Positions 15,415-24,824 of a DNA stretch of 33,701 nt are shown here, piece by piece. The stretch is from Martelella mediterranea (GTDB lineage Bacteria > Pseudomonadota > Alphaproteobacteria > Rhizobiales > Rhizobiaceae): NCBI RefSeq assembly GCF_021021415.1, contig NZ_JAINWJ010000063.1, positions 1 to 33,701 on the forward strand, written 5' to 3'. How positions within the stretch are numbered: position 1 is the stretch's first letter; each line of letters starts with the position of its first letter. Position numbers and translations under genes: made by a program. Under the pieces are notes generated by a model, which had not been told where the DNA came from, searched no databases, and saw only the letters and a list, made by a program, of their open reading frames with translations.

Positions 15415-16025
15415 TGGCACGACTGAGCAATATGGCAACCGCGAAGGACCGTTTTGATCACCTCTTCAAGGTTGTCGGGAGCGAGAGATTCCTCAAGAAG
15501 CAGGGACTTGGAAATGAAGTGCCATTCTTCATCTGCCCCTATCCGGCGGAGGAAGCGGTTGGCATGGACATGATGCGTGCCAGTCTCGCTAAGAAACTTG
15601 AGAATCGTGGTGTGCGCGTGTTTGAAATCAATTTCTACGACCTCAGCATCAACCTGCTGCGCGACCGGGGCATCTGGGATGACGTTCTCGCGGCAGAGCC
15701 AAGCATCGGAAAGGACGAACTCAAGGAACTTCTGCAGGGCGTTCTCGATCCGGAAACCCATCTCATTCCGGAGATTCGGGCCCGCCTTGCGGAGCGGCAG
15801 TTTGATGTCCTGTTCCTGTCGGGTGTCGGCGAGGTCTTCCCCTATATACGCTCCCACAACGTGTTGAATAACCTTCAGAGCACCGCCAAGGAGAAGCCGA
15901 CGGTGATGTTCTTTCCAGGAAAATATACGCAAAGCCTGGATACCGGCGCGTCACTCGATTTGTTCGGGATCCTGCATGACGATAAGTACTATCGAGCGTT
16001 CGATATTACGCACTATGAGATTTGA
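15414..16025 (+). CDS. brxB: BrxB (DUF1788 family) BREX protein
   Basis: The 203-residue protein matches BrxB/DUF1788: 'VPFFICPYPAEEAVGMDMM' near residue 40, 'VRVFEINFYDLSI' near 67, 'FDVLFLSGVGEVFPYIRSH' near 135 and 'PTVMFFPGKYTQSLD' near 165. BrxB is required for BREX defence in systems studied by mutation, but its activity is unknown. The GTG start at 15414 sits 8 nt after GGAGG and overlaps the brxA stop (TAGTG); an in-frame ATG at 15432 is an alternative. brxC follows after 7 nt. Confidence 0.9.
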   Translation: MARLSNMATAKDRFDHLFKVVGSERFLKKQGLGNEVPFFICPYPAEEAVGMDMMRASLAKKLENRGVRVFEINFYDLSINLLRDRGIWDDVLAAEPSIGKDELKELLQGVLDPETHLIPEIRARLAERQFDVLFLSGVGEVFPYIRSHNVLNNLQSTAKEKPTVMFFPGKYTQSLDTGASLDLFGILHDDKYYRAFDITHYEI

Positions 16026-16032
16026 GGGGGGC

Positions 16033-19000
16033 ATGACCAAACTTCGCGACATCTTCGAAAAGCCTGTTGATCGTCCGATTGAGGGCGTCATCAAGGCAGA
16101 CGACCAAGCCGGGCTCAGAGTCGAGCTCGAGGAGTATGTCATCACGAATGAAATCGAGCGCCAGCTCGAACGGTTCCTTGATGCCTACAACGACTATGGC
16201 ACGGCCAACGGGGTCTGGATCTCAGGCTTTTTCGGTTCTGGCAAATCGCATCTGCTGAAAATGCTGGCCCTCCTTCTCGAGAACCGCGACATCGACGGGA
16301 GGCCGGCCTACGAGCTTTTCAAGCAGAAATGCGCCCACAATGAAATTCTCGCGGCCGACCTCCGCAAGGCCGTGTCTATCCCGTCGAAGAGCATCCTGTT
16401 CAATATCGACCAGAAGGCCGACGTTATCTCGAAGGGGCAGACGGACGCGCTGCTTTCCGTGTTCCAGAAAGTCTTCGACGAAATGTGCGGCTACTATGGC
16501 AAGCAGCCGCACATCGCGCAGTTCGAGCGCGATTTGGACAGTCGCGGAGTCCTCGGGGCGTTCAGGGAGGCATATCAGTCTGTCGCCGGGAAATCCTGGG
16601 AGCGCGGACGTGAGCAGGCGTTGTTGGAGAATGCTAATGTCTCCAGGGCTTATGCTCAGGTCACCGGCGCCAATCCGTCCGATGGCGAAGGAATCCTGAC
16701 GCGGTATCGCCAGGATTTCCGGTCATCAATCGAAGATTTCGCCGAGAAGGTGAAGGCTTATATCGAAACGCAGAAGCCGGGATTCCGCCTGAATTTTTTC
16801 GTTGATGAGGTGGGCCAGTACATCGCCGACAACGTCAAGCTGATGACCAATCTGCAGACGATCGCAGAGAGCTTGAACACCAAGTGCCGCGGCCGGGCCT
16901 GGATCGTCGTGACAGCGCAGCAGGACATGGCGTCCGTCATCGGCGACTTGAACCAGCGGCAGGAGAATGACTTCTCAAAAATCCAAGCGCGCTTTGCCAA
17001 TCGGATGCCGCTAAACAGCGCCGATGTCGCCGAAGTTATCCAGAAGCGGCTGCTCAAGAAGACCGAGTCCGGCATCAGTGGCTTGTCCGATCTCTATCAC
17101 CGCGAGTCGAACAACCTGAAGACGCTGTTCGACTTCACTGACGGCTCAATCCGACTGGAAAATTACCGGGACCGCGATCACTTCATTCACAGCTACCCTT
17201 TCGTTCCTTACCAATTTCCGCTGTTTCAGTTGGCAATCCAGAACTTGTCCCAGCACAATGCCTTCGAAGGAAAGCACAGCTCTGTCGGCGAACGGTCGAT
17301 GCTGGGCGTTTTTCAGGAAGTGGTAGTACGGCTCGCGGATCTTTCTGTAGGCGGTCTTGCGACCTTCGATCAGATGTTCGAGGGTATTCGCACAGCACTC
17401 AAATCCAATGTTCAACAATCTATCCTGATCGCTGAAAAGAACTTGGGCGACGAATTCGCCACGCGAATTCTTAAAGCGCTATTTCTGGTCAAATACGTCA
17501 AGGGCTTCAAGCCCACATCCCGCAATGTCGCTGTCTTGATGCTCGATAGATTCGAGACGGACCTGACGAAGCACAAGCGGCGAGTTGATGAGGCGCTAAG
17601 CCTGCTTGAGCAGAACACCTACATCCAGCGCAGCGGCGAGCTGTTCGAGTTCCTGACCGACGAGGAAAAGGACGTCGAACAGGAAATCAAGGCGATCGAG
17701 ATCGATACGTCAGAGATCGCCAAGGAACTGGAGACGCTGATCTTCGATGGTGTCATCAAGACTCGAAGGCTTCGCCACGAGGCATCCTCACAGGACTACC
17801 CCTTCGCGCGCTACCTCGATGACCGGCTGGCTGGCCGCGACTACGAACTGGCAATCAACGTCATCACGCCGTTTCACGAGCAGAGCGGTAACGCGGAGGC
17901 GACCGCCATGCGCACGATGTCGAGGGACGAACTTGCCGTTGTTCTCAATGCGGACAATCGCTTCGTCAGTGACCTGATGGCGTTCAAGCGGACGGATAAG
18001 TATGTCCGTCAGGCGCGTTCCGTGACACAGCAGCCGAGTATCGAGCGCATCGTCCGCGACAAGGGCGAGCAGAACAACAGCCGGCAGCGTGATCTGACGG
18101 TTAAGGCGCGCGCGCTGATGGGCGATGCCCGGCTTTTTGTACGCGGGGAAGAAATCGAGGTTCGCTCAGAGGATGCTCAGGCCCGGATCGAGCGGGCATT
18201 CCAGACGCTTATCGACAAGGTTCACGTCAACCTCGGCATGCTTCGCGGCGTCACTTACTCCGAAAACGAGATCGGTCGGTTCCTCGCGCATGGCAACGAC
18301 GGCATGCTTGATCAGGATGGCGCCAATCTCACCGAGGCCGAGCAGGAAATTCTCAACTTCTCACAGTCAAACGCGCGCAACGGCATCAGGACGACCGTGA
18401 AGGCCATCGTCGAGCGTTTCGAGCGCAAGCCATATGGTTGGTCTTACGCAGCCATCCTTTGCACAGCAGCCAGTCTGCTTGGACGTGGTAAAATCGAAGC
18501 GCGTTCGGATGGCGGCTCGTTGGAGGGCGATGCGCTGCTACGTGGGCTTCAGAATGCCCACGCTCTGGGCAATATCGTGCTTGAACTCCAAGTAGAGTTC
18601 ACGCCAGCGCAGACGCGCAAACTTAAAGAATTCTTTCGCGAATTTTTCGATGAGCAGCCGGCCGGCACCGAGGGCAAAGCACTCGGAATCGAAACGGCTG
18701 AAGCCTTCGACAAAGTCACGAAGGAGCTCGCATATCTGGAGGGGCAATCGTCGAGTTACCCGTTTCTGTCCGCGCTTGGCCAGCTCCAGGACTCACTCAG
18801 TGAGGTCACGGGCAAGCCCTATGCCTGGTATCTTCAGGACTTCAGTCACCACGAGGATCGGCTGCTCGATCTGAAGGAAAGCACTCTCGACCCGATCCGT
18901 CGCTTCATGGGCGGTGGTCAGAAGGCGATCTATGACGAGGCGCGGAGCTATCTGCTCGACCAGAATGCCAATTTCGGATATGGCGGCGAAGATAAAGCAC

Positions 19001-19566
19001 GCGCCATCCGCGAGGTTCTGAACGATCCCGATTGCTTCAAGGGCAACGCCATTCAGCAGATCAAGGGCGCCCTTGATGCCCTGAGAACGGAGATCGACAA
19101 TCGGCTCGAGGCGGAACGCAAGACGGCGATTGCCGATGTCGAAGAGCTTCGCGCCAAGTTGCGGGCGCTGCCCGAATTTACCTCCTTGGCAGAACCCGAC
19201 GCTCGTGAAGTCGAGGCGGCCTTCACGACGGTTCTTGATACAATCCAGACCAGCAAGCTGATCGCGGTGATCCGCGAAAGTGTCAGCAGATTCCGGACGG
19301 CCGGCTTTCCCGCACTGCTCGGCCGCGTAACGGCGCGCCCCACTGACAAGAAAGACGATGAGGACGACAAGCCGAGCACCCTAGGGGACACGGCGGGGGG
19401 TACGCCACCAGCACCGACCCGACCGGAATACGTGGCTGCCAGCGCGCTGCGTGTCACCTACGTTAAGCCGTACTTGTCCGACGAACAGGATATTGACGCC
19501 TACCTTGATACCCTGCGCGAGACGCTGATTGCCGAAATCCGCGCGGGCAAGCGGGTGACCGTGTGA
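16033..19566 (+). CDS. brxC: BrxC (PglY-like) P-loop ATPase
   Basis: The 1177-residue ATPase is of BrxC size. Walker A 'SGFFGSGKSHLLKM' lies at about residues 64-77 and Walker B 'LNFFVDEVGQYI' near 256, followed by 'AWIVVTAQQDM', typical of the AAA+/ORC-like core in this family. The remainder is long, helical and charged, and the C-terminus includes a low-complexity acidic stretch, 'KKDDEDDK', near residue 1117. BrxC is an essential core BREX ATPase thought to bind DNA and couple recognition to exclusion. The ATG at 16033 is preferred over an earlier in-frame start because GAGGGGGG directly precedes it and the alternative overlaps brxB by 50 bases. The stop overlaps the next start (TGATG). 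Confidence 0.93.
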   Translation: MTKLRDIFEKPVDRPIEGVIKADDQAGLRVELEEYVITNEIERQLERFLDAYNDYGTANGVWISGFFGSGKSHLLKMLALLLENRDIDGRPAYELFKQKCAHNEILAADLRKAVSIPSKSILFNIDQKADVISKGQTDALLSVFQKVFDEMCGYYGKQPHIAQFERDLDSRGVLGAFREAYQSVAGKSWERGREQALLENANVSRAYAQVTGANPSDGEGILTRYRQDFRSSIEDFAEKVKAYIETQKPGFRLNFFVDEVGQYIADNVKLMTNLQTIAESLNTKCRGRAWIVVTAQQDMASVIGDLNQRQENDFSKIQARFANRMPLNSADVAEVIQKRLLKKTESGISGLSDLYHRESNNLKTLFDFTDGSIRLENYRDRDHFIHSYPFVPYQFPLFQLAIQNLSQHNAFEGKHSSVGERSMLGVFQEVVVRLADLSVGGLATFDQMFEGIRTALKSNVQQSILIAEKNLGDEFATRILKALFLVKYVKGFKPTSRNVAVLMLDRFETDLTKHKRRVDEALSLLEQNTYIQRSGELFEFLTDEEKDVEQEIKAIEIDTSEIAKELETLIFDGVIKTRRLRHEASSQDYPFARYLDDRLAGRDYELAINVITPFHEQSGNAEATAMRTMSRDELAVVLNADNRFVSDLMAFKRTDKYVRQARSVTQQPSIERIVRDKGEQNNSRQRDLTVKARALMGDARLFVRGEEIEVRSEDAQARIERAFQTLIDKVHVNLGMLRGVTYSENEIGRFLAHGNDGMLDQDGANLTEAEQEILNFSQSNARNGIRTTVKAIVERFERKPYGWSYAAILCTAASLLGRGKIEARSDGGSLEGDALLRGLQNAHALGNIVLELQVEFTPAQTRKLKEFFREFFDEQPAGTEGKALGIETAEAFDKVTKELAYLEGQSSSYPFLSALGQLQDSLSEVTGKPYAWYLQDFSHHEDRLLDLKESTLDPIRRFMGGGQKAIYDEARSYLLDQNANFGYGGEDKARAIREVLNDPDCFKGNAIQQIKGALDALRTEIDNRLEAERKTAIADVEELRAKLRALPEFTSLAEPDAREVEAAFTTVLDTIQTSKLIAVIRESVSRFRTAGFPALLGRVTARPTDKKDDEDDKPSTLGDTAGGTPPAPTRPEYVAASALRVTYVKPYLSDEQDIDAYLDTLRETLIAEIRAGKRVTV

Positions 19567-20738
19567 TGATCGCCGGCGTCGAGATTGAGAACTTTACAGC
19601 GTTCGGAAGCTTGAAGCTGTCGTTGTCTCCGCGAGTGAACGTGGTCATAGGTTCCAACGGGACGGGCAAGACGCACCTACTGAAGGCAATCTATGGTCTG
19701 GCGCTGGCGGGCCTGCCAACTTCCACTGACAATTCGGACGAGGAGGTGGCGCTCAGCATAACAAGGAAATTCCTGCGGCTCTTTTCTCCTGAGGAAGACA
19801 GGCTTGGCGAGCTGCGGTCCAGCGGCGCGTCCGCGCCAGCACGGCTCAGCCTGGTGAGCAGCGATGACTCCCGCGTTGCGATCTCGTTCAATAGCCGCTC
19901 TCGATCGCTGCAAGTCAAAGTGGATGCCCGCGGCGAGGGGCATGAACTGCATCCCGTGTTCATTCCGACGAAGGAGGTACTGTCGCTCGTCCGTGGTATG
20001 CGCCACCCGGATCATGATCGCGCCACGGTCGAGATGATCTTCGACGACGGCTATATCGACCTTGCGGAACTCCTTGTACGTCCGGGTTTCGAGGATGAGG
20101 CTTCGAGCCTTGATGAGGACCCAAGGCTGTCGCGTGTCGTCCGAGAACTAGTTGCACTTGTCGGCGGGCGGTATCGATGGACGAGCGAAGGCGCTTTCCG
20201 CTTCGAGCCAGGCCGCTACGAGGAGAAAGTCGATCCCGCTCGGTCGAAGTCGAAGGCTGCGCAGGCTTATCAGGACTCGACCGTCACCCGTTTCGTGCCG
20301 AAAGGCGGGCAATCGCTGTCGAGTGGTATGACCGCCGAGGGATACAGAAAAATCGGCGTGCTGCATCGGTTGCTCTGCAACGGGTCGATCAACCCCGGCG
20401 CCACTGGCGTTCTGCTGTGGGACGAGCCGGAGGCGAATCTGAATCCGAAGCTGATGAAGAAGCTCGTCCAGGTGCTTCTTGAGCTGTCGCGCAACGGTCA
20501 GCAGATCGTCCTCGCCACCCACGATTATGTCCTTCTGAAATGGCTGGACCTGTTGATCGACAACGGCAAGGAGGACCATGTCCGGTTTTACGCCCTCTAT
20601 CGCGATTCAGACACTCAGAAAATGGCGGTGGAGAGCGCCGACAGCTACTCGCTGATCTCGAAGTCCGCAATTTCCCACACCTTCGCCGAGCTGTTCGACG
20701 AAGACGTGGCGCGGGCGCTGGGGGGAGCGAGGCCATGA
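19566..20738 (+). CDS. ABC/SMC-type AAA ATPase embedded in the BREX operon
   Basis: The 390-residue ATPase has a RecF/SMC-like ABC fold: N-terminal 'GVEIENFTAFGSLKLSLSP', Walker A 'GSNGTGKT' (29-36), the ABC signature 'LSSGMTAEGYRK' near 250, Walker B 'GVLLWDEPEANLNPK' near 282 and the switch-His segment 'VLATHDYVLLKWL' near 316. No TOPRIM or other effector domain is attached. It is not a core BREX component. It is linked to brxC by a one-base overlap (a GTG three bases earlier is an alternative start) and to the next gene by four bases. Comparable ATPases pair with small nucleases in defence systems such as Septu, Gabija and PARIS, where the ATPase senses infection and releases or activates the effector. 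Such a role is inferred here. Confidence 0.8.
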   Translation: MIAGVEIENFTAFGSLKLSLSPRVNVVIGSNGTGKTHLLKAIYGLALAGLPTSTDNSDEEVALSITRKFLRLFSPEEDRLGELRSSGASAPARLSLVSSDDSRVAISFNSRSRSLQVKVDARGEGHELHPVFIPTKEVLSLVRGMRHPDHDRATVEMIFDDGYIDLAELLVRPGFEDEASSLDEDPRLSRVVRELVALVGGRYRWTSEGAFRFEPGRYEEKVDPARSKSKAAQAYQDSTVTRFVPKGGQSLSSGMTAEGYRKIGVLHRLLCNGSINPGATGVLLWDEPEANLNPKLMKKLVQVLLELSRNGQQIVLATHDYVLLKWLDLLIDNGKEDHVRFYALYRDSDTQKMAVESADSYSLISKSAISHTFAELFDEDVARALGGARP

Positions 20739-21286
20739 CGCCGTACAGGGCAGAGCCGAACGCCGATCTGGAATTTTCATTTCCCGACGAGCTCGTTTGG
20801 GAGGAACTCGACCGGCAGGGCGTCAAGCTGCCGGTGCAGATGAAGTTCGTGGATCTCGTCATCGAAAGGGATGAGGACATCCTGCTGGTCGAGATCAAAG
20901 ATCCGTCAAACAAGGCAGTGCCGTTTGCGGAGCGGCAGAGCTATTTCAAGCGGCTGTCGGACAATTCAATTCTTACGCAGGAGCTGACGCCGAAGGCGCG
21001 CGGCTCCTACACGTTTCTCCATCTGATGGAGCGTGATGCCAAACCGTTCAAATATGTCGTCCTTCTCGGTCTGGATGCTTTTGATCCCGAGCAACAGAAG
21101 GCGCTTCTCACCGGCTTCAAGGATCGGCTGCTGGCCGACATTCGATGCGAAACTGACTCGCCCTGGCGGCGTCAACACATAGCGGACTGCGTCGTGCTTT
21201 CCGTGGACATCTGGAACAAGACATTTGCCGACTGGCCCGTGACCCGGGTTCCCGCAGCGGCTGCAAATGGGGAGGCAGCCGCCTGA
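20735..21286 (+). CDS. Small putative PD-(D/E)XK-like protein paired with the ATPase
   Basis: I do not recognise a named family for this 183-residue protein. Near the N-terminus 'VDLVIERDEDILLVEIKDPS' places D40, E53 and K55 in the D-x12-ExK spacing of restriction-type nucleases, with E24 as a possible helix acid. Later segments alternate beta-like and helical stretches ('YKYVVLLG'-like near residue 110). I therefore suggest a PD-(D/E)XK nuclease or related fold, unproven. The ATG at 20735 overlaps the ATPase stop (ATGA) and follows GGGGGAG; a longer upstream frame reads out of phase through the ATPase gene and is rejected. The stop overlaps the pglX start by one base. Strict coupling to the ATPase suggests a two-component effector. 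Confidence 0.6.
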   Translation: MTPYRAEPNADLEFSFPDELVWEELDRQGVKLPVQMKFVDLVIERDEDILLVEIKDPSNKAVPFAERQSYFKRLSDNSILTQELTPKARGSYTFLHLMERDAKPFKYVVLLGLDAFDPEQQKALLTGFKDRLLADIRCETDSPWRRQHIADCVVLSVDIWNKTFADWPVTRVPAAAANGEAAA

Positions 21287-24200
21287 TGGATACCTCGAAG
21301 CTTAAGAAGTTCGCGCAGTTTGCCCGGCGCACCCTGATGGGGCAGGTCAGCGCCAAGCTGGACTCCGTGCTCGCGCCGGGCGCTGCCGCGCGGCGCGAGT
21401 ATCCGGAGGCGATGAAGAAGCTCGAGGCGGCCGTCGCACGGGATGGCAAAGGGCAAGTGATCGAGCGGGTAGCGTACATCTGGTTCAATCGCTTTTCGGC
21501 CTTGCGCTTCATGGACGCGAATGACCTCAACCCCGTTCGCGTCGTCTCGCCCTTGTCCGGTCAGTTCCAGCCAGAAATTCTGGCCGAGGCCAAGGCCGGG
21601 AACATCGACGAGGACCGCGTCCCGGAAAAGATTCGCGTTCAGGTCCGCGCTCTGCTAGATGGCCGCACGCCAAGCCCGGACGCGCAGGCCGAGGCCTATC
21701 GGCTACTTCTCGTCGCGATCTGCAATGACTGGCACCGGGTTATGCCGTTCCTGTTCGAGCGGATCGATGACTACACCGAGCTGCTGCTCCCTGAGGATCT
21801 GCTGTCGAACGCCTCGATCCTCGCCTATTTGCGCGAGGCGATGACGCGGGACGTCTGTGAGGATGTCGAGGTCATCGGTTGGCTCTATCAGTTCTACATC
21901 TCCGAGAAGAAGGACGAGGTCTTCGCAGGGCTGAAGAAGAACGTGAAGATTACGGCCGAGAACATTCCGGCCGCCACGCAACTATTCACCCCGCACTGGA
22001 TTGTGCGCTACCTGGTTGAGAATTCCCTCGGCCGACTTTGGATGCTGAATCGGCCCGGCTCTCGGCTGACGGAGCGCATGGATTATTACATCGCGCCGGA
22101 AGAGCCGGAGACGGACTTCCTGCGCATCACGTCACCGGAGGAGATCAAGGTCTGTGACCCGGCCTGCGGCTCAGGGCATATGCTGACCTACGCTTTCGAC
22201 CTCCTCTGCGCCATCTATGAGGAAGAGGGATATGATGTGGCCGAGATCCCCGGCCTGATCCTCACCAACAACCTCTACGGCATAGAGATCGACGAACGCG
22301 CCGGGGCGTTGGCCGCGTTCGCGTTGACGATGAAGGCGGCCGGACGTCGCAAACGCTTCCTCAGGCAAGCAAACAAGAATGGGGTCCAGCCCAATATCTG
22401 CGTGCTGGAGAACGTTAACTTCAGGGACGACGAACTGGCCGACTATGTGAAAGAGGTCGGGCGCGATCTGATCACCGAAGACATGCGCGAAACGCTAGAG
22501 CAGTTCCGGGAAGCGAAGAATTTCGGCTCGCTAATCATGCCGAAGCTAAAGGACGTAGCCGAACTGCGCCTGTTAATTGCCGAGAAACAGTTCGAAAACA
22601 ATCTTTTCCTGCGCGATGTGCATGAGCGGGTACAGACCGTCCTGCGCATGGCTGACTATCTTAGCCCCAAATATCAGATTGTAGTCGCCAACCCGCCATA
22701 TGCCGGCGCCAGCGGCCTGAACCCAAATCTGCAGACCTTTGCGAAGTCGAACTTCCCGTCAAGCAAAGCTGACCTTTACGCCATGTTCATGGAACGTAGC
22801 CTGGCGCTATGCATGAGCCGGGGCCTGCTTGCGATGATCAACATGCAGTCTTGGATGTTCCTTGGCACATACGAGAAGCTTCGAGCCTCTCTATGGAAGG
22901 CTGCCGCGATTCTAAACATGGCGCACCTAGGCGAACGAGGCTTTGATACCATTGGTGGGGCTGTTGTCTCCACAACGGCTTTTGTTCTGGAAAAATCCTC
23001 CAATAAGAATCTCGTTGGTACATTCGTTCGGCTTACAGACGGGAAGTCTGAGGCTGAAAAGTCATCAATGATGCAATTGGCCAAAAGTGATCGAGACTGC
23101 GGGTTTTTGTACAAAGCCAAGACATCGGATTTTCAGTCCATACCTGGTGAACCGGTCGCGTACTGGTTGAGCGATCAATTTCGAAAGGTGTTCTCTGGAG
23201 CGAAACGCATTTCAGATTATGCTGATCCGCGCGCTGGATTGCAGACAAGCGACAACAATCGCTTTTTGAGATTCTGGCAGGAAGTCGATGGCGGTAAGAT
23301 CGAATACGAATGTGCTTCGAGAGAAGTGGCGGCGAGCAGTGGAGCGAAATGGTTTCCCTGCACGAAGGGCGGTGGGTTCCGTCGCTGGTATGGATTCAAT
23401 GAGTACATCGTGAATTGGGAGAACGACGGCAAAGAACTTTTCGAGTTCGCTGCGAGTCTTTATGGGTCTCCTACGCGTATTATCAAGAATGCAAATCGCT
23501 ATTTTGAAAGCGGGCTCACTTGGTCCAGTATCGCTCCAGCATTCTCGATCCGCTACTGCCCTCCGGGTTTCATATTCGAAACGAAAGGCTCGATGTGTTT
23601 TCCACGTAGGACAGAAGATGCTCTGCCATTGCTCGCCTTAATGAACTCAAAGATTGTGGAAGCTGCGCTGAAGGTTTTTAGCCCAACGCTGGATTTTCAC
23701 GAAGGACCGCTTGGGAGAGTCCCCGCAGTTTTTGAAGAATTTCGCGCGAATGCGGCTTTATCCGCGGAGCGTGCCATAGAAATCTCTAGATATGATTGGG
23801 ACGCTTCTGAGGGCTCTTGGGATTTTACGGTACTTCCGCTGCTTTCACCTGACTACCGGGCTGGGACGCTGGAGGCTACCTATGGCCGCCTGCGCACCCA
23901 CTGGCAGCGCATGGTAGACGAACTACAGCGGCTGGAGGAAGAAAATAACCGTACTTTTATCGATGCTTATGGCTTGCAGGACGAGTTGAAACCAGAGGTG
24001 CCGGTCGGGGAGATCACCCTGACCTGCAACCCCGCCTATCGTTATGGCATAAAGGGCACTGAAGAAGACCGAGAGCAACGCCTCTTGGCGGATTCCATGG
24101 CCGACCTCGTCAGCTATGCCGTGGGCTGCATGTTCGGCCGCTACAGTCTCGATGTGCCCGGCCTGATCCTCGCGAACCAGGGTGAGGGATTGGAGGAACA

Positions 24201-24822
24201 TCGCGCCAAGGTGCCAAACCCAACCTTCGAGCCGGACGCTAACAATGTAATCCCCGTGCTCGATGGCGATTGGTTCGCCGACGACATCGCTGCCCGCTTC
24301 CGGCGGTTCCTGCGTGTCACCTTCGGCGAGGAGCATTTCCAAGAGAACCTCGCCTTCGTCGAGGAGGCGTTGGGCAAAGATATCCGCAGATATTTCACTC
24401 GCGACTTCTTCAACGATCATGTGAAACGGTACAAGAAGCGGCCTATCTACTGGCTCTTCTCAAGCCCGAAAGGCACCTTCAACGCGCTGATCTACATGCA
24501 CCGCTACCGTCCCGATACGGTGAGTGTGGTGCTCAACGACTATCTTCGCGAGTTCCGCTCCAAGCTTGAGGCGCACCGCAGGGCGCAGGAAACACTCAGC
24601 ATCAGCGGGGACGCTTCGCCCGCCCAGAAGACCAAGGCCTTGAAGGAGATTGAGGCGATAGCCCGGCAGATCGAGGAGCTAGATGCGTGGGAGCGAGACG
24701 TTTTGTTCCCGCTGGCGACCAAAAAGATCGAGATCGATCTCGATGATGGGGTGAAGGCCAACTATCCGAAGTTCGGCGCCGCCCTAAAGCCCGTCAAGGG
24801 CCTGAGCGATGCGGACGACTGA
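21286..24822 (+). CDS. pglX: PglX (BrxX) adenine-specific DNA methyltransferase
   Basis: The 1178-residue protein is typical of type I BREX PglX. Motif I 'VCDPACGSGHMLTYAFDLL' lies near residue 290 and motif IV 'VVANPPYAG' near 468, defining an N6-adenine (gamma-class) methyltransferase. An N-terminal helical region precedes it, and a long C-terminal target-recognition and DNA-binding part follows. In studied BREX systems PglX methylates one strand of a short asymmetric site, marking host DNA as self. The start overlaps the preceding stop (TGATG), and pglZ follows after two bases. Bases roughly 22,900-23,850, which encode the region expected to recognise the target, are visibly more A+T-rich than the flanks, consistent with exchange of specificity segments. 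Confidence 0.95.
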   Translation: MDTSKLKKFAQFARRTLMGQVSAKLDSVLAPGAAARREYPEAMKKLEAAVARDGKGQVIERVAYIWFNRFSALRFMDANDLNPVRVVSPLSGQFQPEILAEAKAGNIDEDRVPEKIRVQVRALLDGRTPSPDAQAEAYRLLLVAICNDWHRVMPFLFERIDDYTELLLPEDLLSNASILAYLREAMTRDVCEDVEVIGWLYQFYISEKKDEVFAGLKKNVKITAENIPAATQLFTPHWIVRYLVENSLGRLWMLNRPGSRLTERMDYYIAPEEPETDFLRITSPEEIKVCDPACGSGHMLTYAFDLLCAIYEEEGYDVAEIPGLILTNNLYGIEIDERAGALAAFALTMKAAGRRKRFLRQANKNGVQPNICVLENVNFRDDELADYVKEVGRDLITEDMRETLEQFREAKNFGSLIMPKLKDVAELRLLIAEKQFENNLFLRDVHERVQTVLRMADYLSPKYQIVVANPPYAGASGLNPNLQTFAKSNFPSSKADLYAMFMERSLALCMSRGLLAMINMQSWMFLGTYEKLRASLWKAAAILNMAHLGERGFDTIGGAVVSTTAFVLEKSSNKNLVGTFVRLTDGKSEAEKSSMMQLAKSDRDCGFLYKAKTSDFQSIPGEPVAYWLSDQFRKVFSGAKRISDYADPRAGLQTSDNNRFLRFWQEVDGGKIEYECASREVAASSGAKWFPCTKGGGFRRWYGFNEYIVNWENDGKELFEFAASLYGSPTRIIKNANRYFESGLTWSSIAPAFSIRYCPPGFIFETKGSMCFPRRTEDALPLLALMNSKIVEAALKVFSPTLDFHEGPLGRVPAVFEEFRANAALSAERAIEISRYDWDASEGSWDFTVLPLLSPDYRAGTLEATYGRLRTHWQRMVDELQRLEEENNRTFIDAYGLQDELKPEVPVGEITLTCNPAYRYGIKGTEEDREQRLLADSMADLVSYAVGCMFGRYSLDVPGLILANQGEGLEEHRAKVPNPTFEPDANNVIPVLDGDWFADDIAARFRRFLRVTFGEEHFQENLAFVEEALGKDIRRYFTRDFFNDHVKRYKKRPIYWLFSSPKGTFNALIYMHRYRPDTVSVVLNDYLREFRSKLEAHRRAQETLSISGDASPAQKTKALKEIEAIARQIEELDAWERDVLFPLATKKIEIDLDDGVKANYPKFGAALKPVKGLSDADD

Positions 24823-24824
24823 GC

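Noticed and set aside
20540-20734. Upstream extension of the small PD-(D/E)XK-like gene
   Set aside because: It runs out of frame through the ATPase C-terminus; the ATGA overlap at 20735 with GGGGGAG upstream is the natural start.
19566-21286. PARIS (AriA-AriB) system
   Set aside because: The ATPase fits the general type, but the partner is only 183 residues and shows nuclease-like D...ExK spacing rather than a DUF4435/TOPRIM protein.
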